From assembly GCF_029201565.1 (NCBI RefSeq), contig NZ_CP104002.1, positions 2,869,001 through 2,933,000 of the forward strand: a stretch of 64,000 bases of DNA. Reading direction: 5' to 3'. The DNA is from Devosia sp. SD17-2 (GTDB taxonomy: Bacteria; Pseudomonadota; Alphaproteobacteria; Rhizobiales; Devosiaceae). The position numbers and the translations under genes are program-made. The notes beneath the pieces are model-generated. The model saw nothing but the letters and a program-made list of their open reading frames with translations, was not told where the DNA came from and searched no databases. Positions 25,362 through 33,218 of this stretch are shown piece by piece. Position 1 is the first letter of the stretch. Every line of letters starts with the position of its first letter.

Positions 25362-26348
25362 CTACCGCGAATGGCGGGCCTTGATCCAGCGGGTGGTCTG
25401 GCTCCAGGAGCGCATGACGATGGTGCTGGTTTCGACATTGGTCCGACGCAGCCGAACGCCCTCGAGCAACGTGCCGTCGGTAATGCCGGTGGCGGCGAAC
25501 AATACGTCACCGGAGGCGAGATCACCAACCGTATAGATGCGATTGGGGTCGGCGATGCCCATCTCATGAGCGCGCTGGCGCTTGGTGGGCGTGTCGAGGA
25601 TAAGCTTGCCCTCCATGTGACCGCCAATGCAGCGCAGCGCTGCCGCAGCGAGCACGCCTTCGGGGGCACCACCGGAGCCGAGATAGATATCAACGCCTGT
25701 GTCCGCCGTGTTCACGGCGTGGATGACCCCGGCAATGTCGCCATCGCTGAGGAGCTTTACCGAAACGCCGGCGGTGCGCAGTTCCTCGATCAGCCCCGCA
25801 TGGCGCGGCCGGTCGAGCACGATTGCGGTGATCTCGGCCAGCGGCACCTGCTTGGCCTTGGCGAGCGAACGCACATTTTCCGTTGCCGACCAATCGACAT
25901 GCACGGTCTCGGGCGCATAGTCGGCGCCGATGGCGATCTTGTGCATGTAGACGTTACGGGCGACGTTGAGCAGCCCGCCGCGCTCAGCCATGGCCAGGAC
26001 GACGATGGAATCAGGCTGGTTCTTGGCGCAGAGGGTGACGCCTTCGAGCGGGTCGACGGCAATGTCGACCTCGGGCCCCTGTCCCGTACCAACCGGCTGG
26101 CCGATATAGAGATTGTCGCACTCGTGCTCTTCGCCCTCACCGATGACGATGCGGCCAGAGATGGCCACATTGTCGAGTTCGGACTTCATGGCGGCGACAG
26201 CGGCGTCATCAGCCGCCTTCTCGTCGCCCTTGCCGCGCCATTCGGCAGCGGCAATGGCGGCGCGTTCGGTCACCCGCACCATTTCAAGCGTCAGCGAGCG
26301 GTGCAGATTGGTTGGGCTCTTGCCGTCTTCGACCTTGCTGAGCTTCAT
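25362..26348 (-). CDS. glpX: Fructose-1,6-bisphosphatase class II
   Basis: GlpX hydrolyses fructose-1,6-bisphosphate in gluconeogenesis. The 328-residue protein shows the class II landmarks: DDAAVAAMKSELD and IVIGEGEEHECDNLYIG near the N-terminus, the metal-binding VDPLEGVTLCAKNQP around residue 98, LSDGDIAG, and the GSGGAPEGVLAAAALRCIGG motif. Length is normal. ATG at 26348. Downstream of hom by 38 bases on the same strand; hom and glpX are probably cotranscribed, as in other Hyphomicrobiales. Confidence 0.95.
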   Translation of the reverse strand: MKLSKVEDGKSPTNLHRSLTLEMVRVTERAAIAAAEWRGKGDEKAADDAAVAAMKSELDNVAISGRIVIGEGEEHECDNLYIGQPVGTGQGPEVDIAVDPLEGVTLCAKNQPDSIVVLAMAERGGLLNVARNVYMHKIAIGADYAPETVHVDWSATENVRSLAKAKQVPLAEITAIVLDRPRHAGLIEELRTAGVSVKLLSDGDIAGVIHAVNTADTGVDIYLGSGGAPEGVLAAAALRCIGGHMEGKLILDTPTKRQRAHEMGIADPNRIYTVGDLASGDVLFAATGITDGTLLEGVRLRRTNVETSTIVMRSWSQTTRWIKARHSR

Positions 26349-26385
26349 GTTTCCCCCGGGAGCACGATCTGCCCTGATCGGGGGA

Positions 26386-27894
26386 TCAGAGCCGTTCGAT
26401 GCGGATCAATTGCGGTTCGCCGACAATGAAACCGTCAGCGGCGATCTGTGCAAGCGCTTCGCGCACCGATGATTCCAAAGTCTGTTGGGTAATCATCACT
26501 ACCGTGCGGGCCGGCGAGCCATCGGGGGCCACTGCCTTGGCTCCCAGATCGGAACGCTGAATGACCGAATCGATGGAAATCGACTTGTCGCCCATGCGCG
26601 TCGCAATGGCCGCGAGCGCACCCGGGACATCCTTGGCACTGAGGCGGATGTAGAAGCCGCCTTCATGTGCGCGCATCGGCGCCTCGACATAGGGCAGCAG
26701 CTCGTCGCTCGGCACGCCCAGCGGCGGCACGCGCGTGCCACGGGCAATGTCGAGAATATCGGACAGAACCGATGAGGCGGTCGGCGGGCCACCGGCGCCG
26801 GGACCGGCAAGCAGCAGTTCGTGCACATGGTCGGTTTCGAGCGCGACCGCGTTCATCACCCCATCGACACCGGCAATGGCGCTGCCCTTGGGCACGAAGG
26901 TGGGGTGGACGCGCTGCTCGATGCCGCTTTCCGTGCGCTCGGCAATGCCGAGCAGCTTGATCTTGTAGCCGAGGTCGGCCGCGACCTGGATGTCGTGCTG
27001 GGTGATCGAAGAGATACCCTCGACGCGCATCTTGTCCGGGGCGATCTCGTAGCCAAAGCAGAGCGTGGCGAGGATCGAGAGCTTGTGGGCGGTGTCGTAA
27101 CCCTCGACGTCGAAGGTCGGGTCAGTTTCGGCATAGCCCAGCGCCTGCGCATCCTTGAGGCAATCGGCAAAGCTGATGCCCTCATTGCCCATGCGGGTGA
27201 GGATATAGTTGCAGGTTCCGTTCATGATGCCGAACACCTTGGCGATACGGGCCGAACCGAGGCCCTCGCGCAGCGTCTTGATGACGGGAATGCCACCCGC
27301 AACAGCGGCTTCAAAACCGAGCTGGGCGCCAGATTCTTCGGCCATGCGGGCCAGCGCCACGCCATGCTTGGCGAGCAGCGCCTTGTTGGCGGTGACCACC
27401 GGGCGGCCAATCTCGAGGGCAGCTTTGACAGCGGCAAAGGCCGGGCCGTCTTCACCACCGATGAGCTCGACGAACAGGTCGATACCGTCCGACTTGGCGA
27501 GCGCGACGGGATCGTCGAACCACTCGATGCCAGAAATATCAATGCCGCGGTCGCGGGAACGCGAGCGCGCGGCAACGGCCGTCACCTGCAATTGCCGGCC
27601 CAGTTTCTTGTTCAGCTCATTGCCGTCCTTTTGCAGGATACGGACAAGGGTAGCGCCAACATTGCCCAGCCCCGCCACGCCAATGCGCAGGGGCGTCTGG
27701 GTTTCTGTGTCGCCGAATTCGGCCATGGCCTTGAGGATGCGCGCACGCGTCTCGGTGCGCGGCTCGCGACCGTCCCGGAGGTCAAATACAAACAGGGGAT
27801 CGCCGGCAACAATTCGACCGAAACGGGTGGGTGTCCAGCCGCGGGAAGAGATGAAGGATTCGACGGATTGGCGGAAAGATTGGATATCGCTCAT
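26386..27894 (-). CDS. hom: Homoserine dehydrogenase with N-terminal HTH-like domain
   Basis: From about residue 68 this is an ordinary homoserine dehydrogenase: NAD(P)-binding RIGVAGLGNVGATLVRIL, VTANKALLAKHG, catalytic GIMNGTCNYILTRM and DVEGYDTAHKLSILA, and a C-terminal ACT domain (GFYIRLSAKDVPGALAAIA). It converts aspartate semialdehyde to homoserine for Met and Thr synthesis. The unusual part is residues 1-57 (FRQSVESFISSRGWTPTRFG, then GDPLFVFDLRDGREPRTET), which look like the small stand-alone helix-turn-helix proteins common in alphaproteobacteria. No stop lies between them, and the internal ATG at 27726 has AAGG only two bases away, so a single 502-aa fusion is the simplest reading. 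Confidence 0.9.
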   Translation of the reverse strand: MSDIQSFRQSVESFISSRGWTPTRFGRIVAGDPLFVFDLRDGREPRTETRARILKAMAEFGDTETQTPLRIGVAGLGNVGATLVRILQKDGNELNKKLGRQLQVTAVAARSRSRDRGIDISGIEWFDDPVALAKSDGIDLFVELIGGEDGPAFAAVKAALEIGRPVVTANKALLAKHGVALARMAEESGAQLGFEAAVAGGIPVIKTLREGLGSARIAKVFGIMNGTCNYILTRMGNEGISFADCLKDAQALGYAETDPTFDVEGYDTAHKLSILATLCFGYEIAPDKMRVEGISSITQHDIQVAADLGYKIKLLGIAERTESGIEQRVHPTFVPKGSAIAGVDGVMNAVALETDHVHELLLAGPGAGGPPTASSVLSDILDIARGTRVPPLGVPSDELLPYVEAPMRAHEGGFYIRLSAKDVPGALAAIATRMGDKSISIDSVIQRSDLGAKAVAPDGSPARTVVMITQQTLESSVREALAQIAADGFIVGEPQLIRIERL

Positions 27895-27984
27895 GGTGGC
27901 GCCATCTGCATAGGAATTCGCCTAGTCGTCAATAGGAGTTTGTCCCCGACCACCGGCTTTCGGGACAAAATTACCGCTGAACGC

Positions 27985-29112
27985 CTATTGCGCTGGGTGG
28001 CGTGTCAGCAGAACCATCGCTTCGTAGTGGTCGGTCTGGGGAAACATATCGAAAAGCCGGATGCGCTCGGGCCTATAGGAAGGCAGGGCAGCGATGTCGC
28101 GGGCGAGCGTGACCGCGTTGCAGCTCGAATAGATGATGGTCGCAACGCCGGTCGCTTCGAGCGTTTCGCAGAGCTGGTCACCAAGGCCGCGGCGTGGCGG
28201 GTTGACGATTACGACGTCGGGCGGGTTGCCGGCCCCAAGAGCGGTAGCATCGCCGACGGCGAAGGACACGTCGGTGAGGCCGGCCTCGGATGCACTCAGC
28301 TGCGCCGACGCGACGGCGGGCGCGCTGATCTCTATGCCATGAACGCGACGACCCGGCGCTGCCACATGGAGGGCGAAGCCCCCTACTCCGCAATAAAGGT
28401 CCCAGATCGATCGTGCGCCGCGCTCATCGACCCAGTCCCGCGCCTGGTGATAAAGTCCGATGGCGATGTCGGTATTGGTCTGGAAAAAACTTGCCGGCCG
28501 GAGATGAAGGACAATGTCGCCCAGCCGCATCGGCAGGGTTTCGCTACCGGCGAGGAGGATTTCCTCATCCCCTTCCAGCACGGCCTTGTGCTCGGGCAGG
28601 AGGTTTGCGGTGACCACGACCAGCTGCGGCAAGGCCGCCAGCAGTTCGGCGAGGTGCTTTTGCATCCGGCCGACAGGCTCGGTGGAGCGCAGCACAAAGC
28701 GCAGCATCAGCGCGCCATCGGCAGATTCGGTCAGGAGCACGTGCTTGAGCTCGCCGCGGCGGCTCGGAACATCATAGGGCGCTATGCGGGCGCGCGCGAT
28801 GAAACGCTTGATCGGCTCGAAGGCCACCCGCAGCCCGTCCGCGAGGATGCCACAACCAGTGAGATCGACCCCATGCTGGGTCGGATCGAGAATACCGAGA
28901 GTGGGCGCGTCGGCCGTGCCGCCCACCACCATTTTCGCCTTGTTCCGAAAACCTTCGGGTCGGCTGACCATCGGCGGGAGCCAGACGGCGTCCGGCCAGG
29001 CAGCCAGCAGATCTTTGGCGTGCGCCGTCTTGGCGGCGATCTGGTCGTCATAGGGCGTGCCCATAAGGGTGCACGAGCGGCAGACGCCCCGATCGAAGTA
29101 GTCGCAGTGCAT
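27985..29112 (-). CDS. rlmC: 23S rRNA m5U747 methyltransferase, RlmC-type
   Basis: A SAM-dependent RNA (uracil-5) methyltransferase. From ATG at 29112 the protein has 375 aa, the same as E. coli RlmC, and the iron-sulfur Cys fall at 3, 11 and 14 (MHCDYFDRGVCRSC), with the fourth in DLTGCGIL. GFRNKAKMVVGG, SFFQTNTDIA, SAM motif DLYCGVGGFALH, VNPPRRGLG and catalytic Cys in IIYSSCNAVTLARDI follow. A GTG at 29136 would add eight residues. The match is to RlmC rather than RlmD, which is longer and begins with TRAM. RlmC is best known from gammaproteobacteria; here it lies between alaC and hom, genes usually adjacent in this order. Confidence 0.88.
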   Translation of the reverse strand: MHCDYFDRGVCRSCTLMGTPYDDQIAAKTAHAKDLLAAWPDAVWLPPMVSRPEGFRNKAKMVVGGTADAPTLGILDPTQHGVDLTGCGILADGLRVAFEPIKRFIARARIAPYDVPSRRGELKHVLLTESADGALMLRFVLRSTEPVGRMQKHLAELLAALPQLVVVTANLLPEHKAVLEGDEEILLAGSETLPMRLGDIVLHLRPASFFQTNTDIAIGLYHQARDWVDERGARSIWDLYCGVGGFALHVAAPGRRVHGIEISAPAVASAQLSASEAGLTDVSFAVGDATALGAGNPPDVVIVNPPRRGLGDQLCETLEATGVATIIYSSCNAVTLARDIAALPSYRPERIRLFDMFPQTDHYEAMVLLTRHPAQ

Positions 29113-29193
29113 AACCGTGCTGAGACCTGTTTTCACCCGTCCATCCCACGGTGTCGAAGGAGGCGGCGCGCCGCCCCCTTCAGACGCATAATT

Positions 29194-30417
29194 TTACTTC
29201 GTGCCACCAGCGAGCGGCACCACGTTGCCCTGGTCGCCCTTGGAGCCCAGCAGCTTCTTGATGTTGCGCGCGGCCTGACGGATGCGCTGCTCGTTCTCGA
29301 CGAAAGCGAGGCGGATGTACTGGTCGCCATATTCGCCAAAGCCGACGCCCGGAGCCACGGCCACACCGGTTTCCTGAACCAGCATCTTGGCAAATTCGAG
29401 CGAGCCGAGGTGGGCGAACTGGGCAGGGATCGGCGCCCAGGCAAACATGGTGGCCTTGGGAACCGGAATATCCCAGCCGACGCGACCAAAGCTTTCCACC
29501 ATGACGTCGCGACGGTGCTTATAGACCTTGCGGACTTCCTCGATGACATCATCGGAGCCATTGAGCGCAGCGACGGCCGCAACCTGGATCGGCGTGAAAG
29601 CACCGTAGTCGAGGTAGGATTTCACGCGCGCCAGAGCGGCGATCAGGCGCTCGTTGCCGACGGCAAAGCCAACGCGCCAGCCCGGCATGGAATAGGTCTT
29701 CGACATCGAGGTGAACTCCACCGAAATGTCGATCGCGCCCGGCACCTGCAGGATCGACGGCGGCGGCTCCTTCTCGTCGAAATAGATCTCGGAATAGGCG
29801 AGATCGGACAGGATCAGGATGTCGTTGGCCTTACAGTACTTGACCACCTCGGTGTAGAAATCGAGGTCGGCCGTGTAGGCGGTCGGGTTGGCCGGGTAGT
29901 TCAGCACCAGCGCGATGGGCTTGGGGATCGAGTGACGGACGCCACGATCGAGCGCGCGCATGAAGTCTTCACCCGGCTCAGCCGGCATGGAGCGAACAAC
30001 GCCGCCCGACATGATGAAGCCGAACGAATGGATCGGATAGGTCGGATTTGGCACCAGCACCACGTCGCCGGGGGCGGTGATGGCCGAAGCCATGTTGGCG
30101 AAGCCTTCCTTGGAGCCGAGCGTCGCCACGACCTGCGTGTCGGGGTTCAGCTTCACGCCAAAGCGGCGACCGTAATAACTGGCCTGGGCCTTGCGGAGAC
30201 CGGAAATGCCACGCGAAGTGGAATAGCGATGGGTGCGACCGTCCTTGACCGTTTCCTGCAGCTTTTCGACGATGTGGTCGGGCGTCGGCATGTCCGGATT
30301 GCCCATGCCGAGGTCGATGATATCGACTCCCTCAGCGCGCGCCTTGGCCTTGATCGGGTCGATATGGGCAAAAACATAAGGCGGGAGGCGACGGATACGG
30401 TGGAAAACTTCGCTCAT
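29194..30417 (-). CDS. Alanine/LL-diaminopimelate-type aminotransferase
   Basis: A class I PLP aminotransferase of 407 aa, close to AlaC and the LL-DAP aminotransferase-like group. Landmarks are IDLGMGNPDMPTPDHIVEKL, GSKEGFANM, the substrate-binding NYPANPTAYTADLDF, the PLP lysine in TSMSKTYSMPGWRVGF, and IRLAFVENEQRIRQA with the carboxylate-binding Arg. In Hyphomicrobiales this gene sits before hom and is probably an alanine transaminase. ATG at 30417 follows GAGGAA; the frame is open further upstream without homology. Function between alanine and LL-DAP synthesis is not certain from sequence alone. Confidence 0.85.
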   Translation of the reverse strand: MSEVFHRIRRLPPYVFAHIDPIKAKARAEGVDIIDLGMGNPDMPTPDHIVEKLQETVKDGRTHRYSTSRGISGLRKAQASYYGRRFGVKLNPDTQVVATLGSKEGFANMASAITAPGDVVLVPNPTYPIHSFGFIMSGGVVRSMPAEPGEDFMRALDRGVRHSIPKPIALVLNYPANPTAYTADLDFYTEVVKYCKANDILILSDLAYSEIYFDEKEPPPSILQVPGAIDISVEFTSMSKTYSMPGWRVGFAVGNERLIAALARVKSYLDYGAFTPIQVAAVAALNGSDDVIEEVRKVYKHRRDVMVESFGRVGWDIPVPKATMFAWAPIPAQFAHLGSLEFAKMLVQETGVAVAPGVGFGEYGDQYIRLAFVENEQRIRQAARNIKKLLGSKGDQGNVVPLAGGTK

Positions 30418-30835
30418 GTGATTCCTCGGCGGGCCTCTCAGAGACCCTGATCTTGCCGCGACGCGCTCGGGCGCCAAACCTCGATTATGGGAGGCTGATT
30501 ATCGCGGAATTATGGTTGCAGACGGGTTAAATCGCCCGGTCCGATTGGGGTTTGCGCTGTATTCGGCTCTTCCCGGCCACGAGCATGGCCATGTGGGAAG
30601 AGCTAGCGGGCGCTTGCCGCGTTGGCGGCCGCGGCAACCGCCATCACCTTGCCGGCGAGCTGGGCTCCAACCTTTGCAACAGTGAACGGAGACAGCATGT
30701 CTCTTGCCCTTCGGAAGTCATTTTTGTAAGGAAAGCAACGATCGACAGGCTGTTCTTAAATCGTCCTCCGGGTCTTGTAAATGGGCCGCGGGGTTCCGAA
30801 GTTCGGAACCGAACGGCGTTAGGTGAGGTTCGAAC
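30418..30835. other. Gene-free region between divergent genes
   Basis: Four hundred bases between the aminotransferase (minus) and a glycosyltransferase (plus). A 95-codon open frame (30552-30839) has no family-like features and overlaps the operator and next start, so it was not called. The only clear element is the palindrome at 30792-30810. Promoters for both flanking genes must lie here. Confidence 0.6.
30792..30810. promoter_or_regulatory. Perfect palindrome GGTTCCGAA-G-TTCGGAACC
   Basis: Nine-bp arms around a single central G, 25 bases upstream of the glycosyltransferase start; a second smaller palindrome, GTTCGAAC, lies at 30828-30835 directly before the TTG. The symmetry is far stronger than expected by chance in this sequence and suits a dimeric regulator. 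No regulator gene lies beside it. Confidence 0.65.
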
Positions 30836-32161
30836 TTGAAGCGTATTGCCCTGGTGACGATCGGCACGCAAGGCGACGTTCAGCCCTATCTCGCCCTGGC
30901 CATTGCGCTTCAGGAGCGCGGATATACGGTTGCACTCGGCGCGACCGAAGAATTCGAGGATCTGGTCACCGGCTACGGGCTTGAGTTCCACTCGCTTGGA
31001 CCCTCGATCCAGTCCTTCCTCAAGGAATCACGGTTTGAAAGCGCGATGAGCACTTCCATGCTCATCAATGGCCCATCCCTCTTGCGCCAGGGCCAGCAGA
31101 TCGTCGATACCGCGGCGCGCTCGGCCTGGCGCATGTGCCAGGGCGCTGACGCCATCATCGTCAACATGAACACCAGCTTCGGCATCGACATCGCCGAGGC
31201 GCTGAAGATCCCGGCGATCATGACGGCGCTGCAGCCGCTCAACTCGACCAGCGAGTTTCCGCTGTCGATGTATTATGTCGCCGATGACCTCGGCCCCACG
31301 CTCAACAAGCTCTCCTATACCGCCGCCACCATGCAGCAGGCCTATTGGAACCTGCCGCGCAATCGCCTGCGCCGCGAGTTGATGGGGCTCGATGCGCGCA
31401 ATATGGGCGGCGTCTTCACCAATACCGATGGTTCGGCACTCACCACGCTCTACGCCTATTCCACGGCCGTCAGCCCGCGTCCGCGCGACTGGCCCAAGAC
31501 TGCGCTCGTCACCGGCTACTGGAACCTTCGCGATCGCAGCGGCTGGGAGCCGACGCCGGAATTTGAAGCTTTCCTCTCGGCAGGCGAAGCGCCGGTTTAT
31601 ATCGGATTTGGCTCCATGCCCTTTGGCGCCGAGCGCAATACGCGCATCCTCAAGGAAGCCATGGCGCTCTGGGGCGGCCGCGCCGTCGTCGCACGCGGCT
31701 GGGGCGGCATCGATCCACGGGACCTGCCCGATACGATCTTTGCCATCGAAAAAGCACCGCACGACCGTCTGTTCCGCTATGTCAGCGCCGTGGTGCACCA
31801 TGGCGGTGCCGGCACGACCTCGGCGGGCCTCCACCTCGGGCGCCCGACCTTTGTGGTCCCGCAGGCCATGGACCAGCCATACTGGGGTCGTCGCGTCTAT
31901 GAGCTGGGCTGCGGCCCCAAACCCATTCGCCTGCGCAAGCTGACGGCAGAAACGCTGGCCCAGTCGCTGACAGATCTCACCAGCAACGAAGCCTATCGCC
32001 GCAATGCCGCCGAACTGGCCGAAAAGCTGCGCAGCGAGGATGGTGTCGATCGGGCGATCAAGGTGATCGAGCGTGTCATGGCCAATTTCGTGCCCCGCGC
32101 CGCTAAGGTCGAGCGCAAGAAGACCAAGGCCAAAAAGCTCTCACTCAAGAAAGCCGTATAG
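30836..32161 (+). CDS. GT1-family glycosyltransferase
   Basis: A 441-residue UDP-sugar-dependent transferase of the GT1/UGT fold, related to sterol- and lipid-glucosyltransferases. It opens with IALVTIGTQGDVQPYLALAI (the typical first Rossmann strand) and ends its second domain with VVHHGGAGTTSAGLHLGRP, then FVVPQAMDQPYWGRRVYELG, the donor-binding motif. The substrate is probably a lipid or small hydrophobic acceptor (inference). The start is TTG at 30836, preceded by GGTGAGG. The C-terminal tail is strikingly basic (VERKKTKAKKLSLKK), possibly for membrane contact. The terminator at 32161-32180 closes it. Confidence 0.88.
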   Translation: MKRIALVTIGTQGDVQPYLALAIALQERGYTVALGATEEFEDLVTGYGLEFHSLGPSIQSFLKESRFESAMSTSMLINGPSLLRQGQQIVDTAARSAWRMCQGADAIIVNMNTSFGIDIAEALKIPAIMTALQPLNSTSEFPLSMYYVADDLGPTLNKLSYTAATMQQAYWNLPRNRLRRELMGLDARNMGGVFTNTDGSALTTLYAYSTAVSPRPRDWPKTALVTGYWNLRDRSGWEPTPEFEAFLSAGEAPVYIGFGSMPFGAERNTRILKEAMALWGGRAVVARGWGGIDPRDLPDTIFAIEKAPHDRLFRYVSAVVHHGGAGTTSAGLHLGRPTFVVPQAMDQPYWGRRVYELGCGPKPIRLRKLTAETLAQSLTDLTSNEAYRRNAAELAEKLRSEDGVDRAIKVIERVMANFVPRAAKVERKKTKAKKLSLKKAV

Positions 32162-32180
32162 GGCGACCCGCGTGTCGCCC
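32161..32180 (+). terminator. Terminator of the GT1 gene
   Basis: GGGCGAC/GTCGCCC, 7-bp perfect stem with a 6-base loop, followed by TCTCTTTTA, starting on the last base region of the stop codon. Confidence 0.65.
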
Positions 32181-32186
32181 TCTCTT

Positions 32187-32837
32187 TTACGCCTGGCCCT
32201 GACGGGACAGGCGATAGCTGTAGTACGTGCCGATCAAGAGCGGCCCGAAAATGCAGATGGCGACAATGGCGAGCAGCCAGCTCGTATCCGCAATCAGCAC
32301 GGCCGCCAGGGCCATACCGCCCCCGCCCACCATCATCAGCATGCCGGAAAGACGGTTTGTCGCCTGCCAGTTTGCCGGATTCTTCATGGTCCAGGGCAAA
32401 CGCATGCCGGCAAAACCGTTCGGCTGCGACTTGGGCAGGATATTGCCCATCGCGATGAACAGCGCGCCCAGGCCGAAGACGATCACCCGAACCATCTCGA
32501 GATTGGAGCCCAGTGTGATGGCAATGGCCCCCGCCTGGATTACCGACATCAGCAGGGTGAAGCCGGCGAAGGCCGTCCGCAGACCTGCGAGGGCCCGTTC
32601 ACCCTGCGGCCCCCGCTGCAGCACGATCTGAAAGATCACACCCATGACAGCGATCAGCCCGATTGGCATCAGCGGAGCCCAATCGCGCATGAGATAGGCG
32701 TCAGCCTTGCCGTCCGGCCCCCAGTGGACCGGCATTTGGGCTTCGGCCGGCACCAGTAGATAGCCGATGATGGTGATGACGATGAGCAACGCCACGCCCG
32801 CCAGGACAGATGGACTGACAATATTGGCTTTCTTCAT
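32187..32837 (-). CDS. SdpI-family membrane protein
   Basis: A 216-residue membrane protein with six hydrophobic segments. It fits SdpI/DUF1648: a first helix, then PVHWGPDGKADAYLMRDWAPLMPIGL with its conserved HW and G, and later NGFAGMRLPWTMKNPANWQATNRLSGMLM. In Bacillus, SdpI is an immunity protein that also sequesters its repressor; for proteobacterial homologues function is not established. It overlaps the SdpR-type gene by four bases (ATGA), so the two form one unit. A related protein is encoded at 34762-35400. Confidence 0.85.
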   Translation of the reverse strand: MKKANIVSPSVLAGVALLIVITIIGYLLVPAEAQMPVHWGPDGKADAYLMRDWAPLMPIGLIAVMGVIFQIVLQRGPQGERALAGLRTAFAGFTLLMSVIQAGAIAITLGSNLEMVRVIVFGLGALFIAMGNILPKSQPNGFAGMRLPWTMKNPANWQATNRLSGMLMMVGGGGMALAAVLIADTSWLLAIVAICIFGPLLIGTYYSYRLSRQGQA

Positions 32838-33100
32838 TTCTCTTCCCCCAGCGAAAGCACATCGGCCAGTGCCTGTTCCAGCACCGACGTATTGAGATGG
32901 TAGATGAGGCTCGTCCCCTGTCGCTCCACGGCCACGAGCTCCGCTTCCTTGAGCTTGGCAAAGTGGACCGAAAGCGTGGGCCGGCTGATCTCGAAATGAT
33001 CGGCAAGCTCGCCGGCGCTCATCGGTCCAGTCTTGAGCAGCGCCAGAACCTTGCGCCGCACCGGATGCGAGAGCGCCTCGAAGACGGCGTTGATACCCAA
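32834..33100 (-). CDS. SdpR-type ArsR-family autorepressor
   Basis: An 88-residue winged-helix protein: FEALSHPVRRKVLALLKTG, then LADHFEISRPTLSVHFAKL as recognition helix. This matches the short autorepressor class SdpR that is paired with SdpI. The start is TTG at 33100, six bases after AGGAG. Two copies of a CTAATTAG palindrome lie within 25-50 bases upstream and are the obvious operators. In B. subtilis SdpR is pulled to the membrane by SdpI; whether that holds here is inference. Confidence 0.87.
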   Translation of the reverse strand: MGINAVFEALSHPVRRKVLALLKTGPMSAGELADHFEISRPTLSVHFAKLKEAELVAVERQGTSLIYHLNTSVLEQALADVLSLGEEK

Positions 33101-33123
33101 GAACCTCTCCTATTTCGATGCCG

Positions 33124-33151
33124 CGCTAATTAGCGTTTTGCCTAATTAGCG
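33124..33151. promoter_or_regulatory. Tandem operator for the SdpR-type repressor
   Basis: CGCTAATTAGCG (33124-33135) is a perfect 12-bp palindrome; CTAATTAGCG recurs at 33142-33151. Centres are about 16 bases apart, a turn and a half of helix. The AT-rich cores stand out from the GC-rich surroundings. Confidence 0.75.
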
Positions 33152-33171
33152 TCAAGGCGAAATATATATGC

Positions 33172-33197
33172 AAAAAAGGGGAGGCTTGCGCCTCCCC
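33172..33197 (-). terminator. Terminator of the dicarboxylate symporter gene
   Basis: GGGGAGGC-TTGC-GCCTCCCC, an 8-bp perfect hairpin, followed on the minus strand by TTTTTTG; 22 bases past the stop. Confidence 0.85.
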
Positions 33198-33218
33198 CAG
33201 TACGGAGATGGGGATTTC

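Noticed and set aside
26821..30450. A 1209-codon open frame on the plus strand antisense to hom, rlmC and the aminotransferase
   Set aside because: It lies opposite three well-recognised genes and has the Asp/Gly/His/Arg-rich composition of antisense frames in GC-rich DNA; no family motif is seen.
30552..30839. A 95-codon open frame between the aminotransferase and the GT1 gene
   Set aside because: No family features, overlaps the palindromic operator and the next start codon, and lacks a convincing ribosome site.
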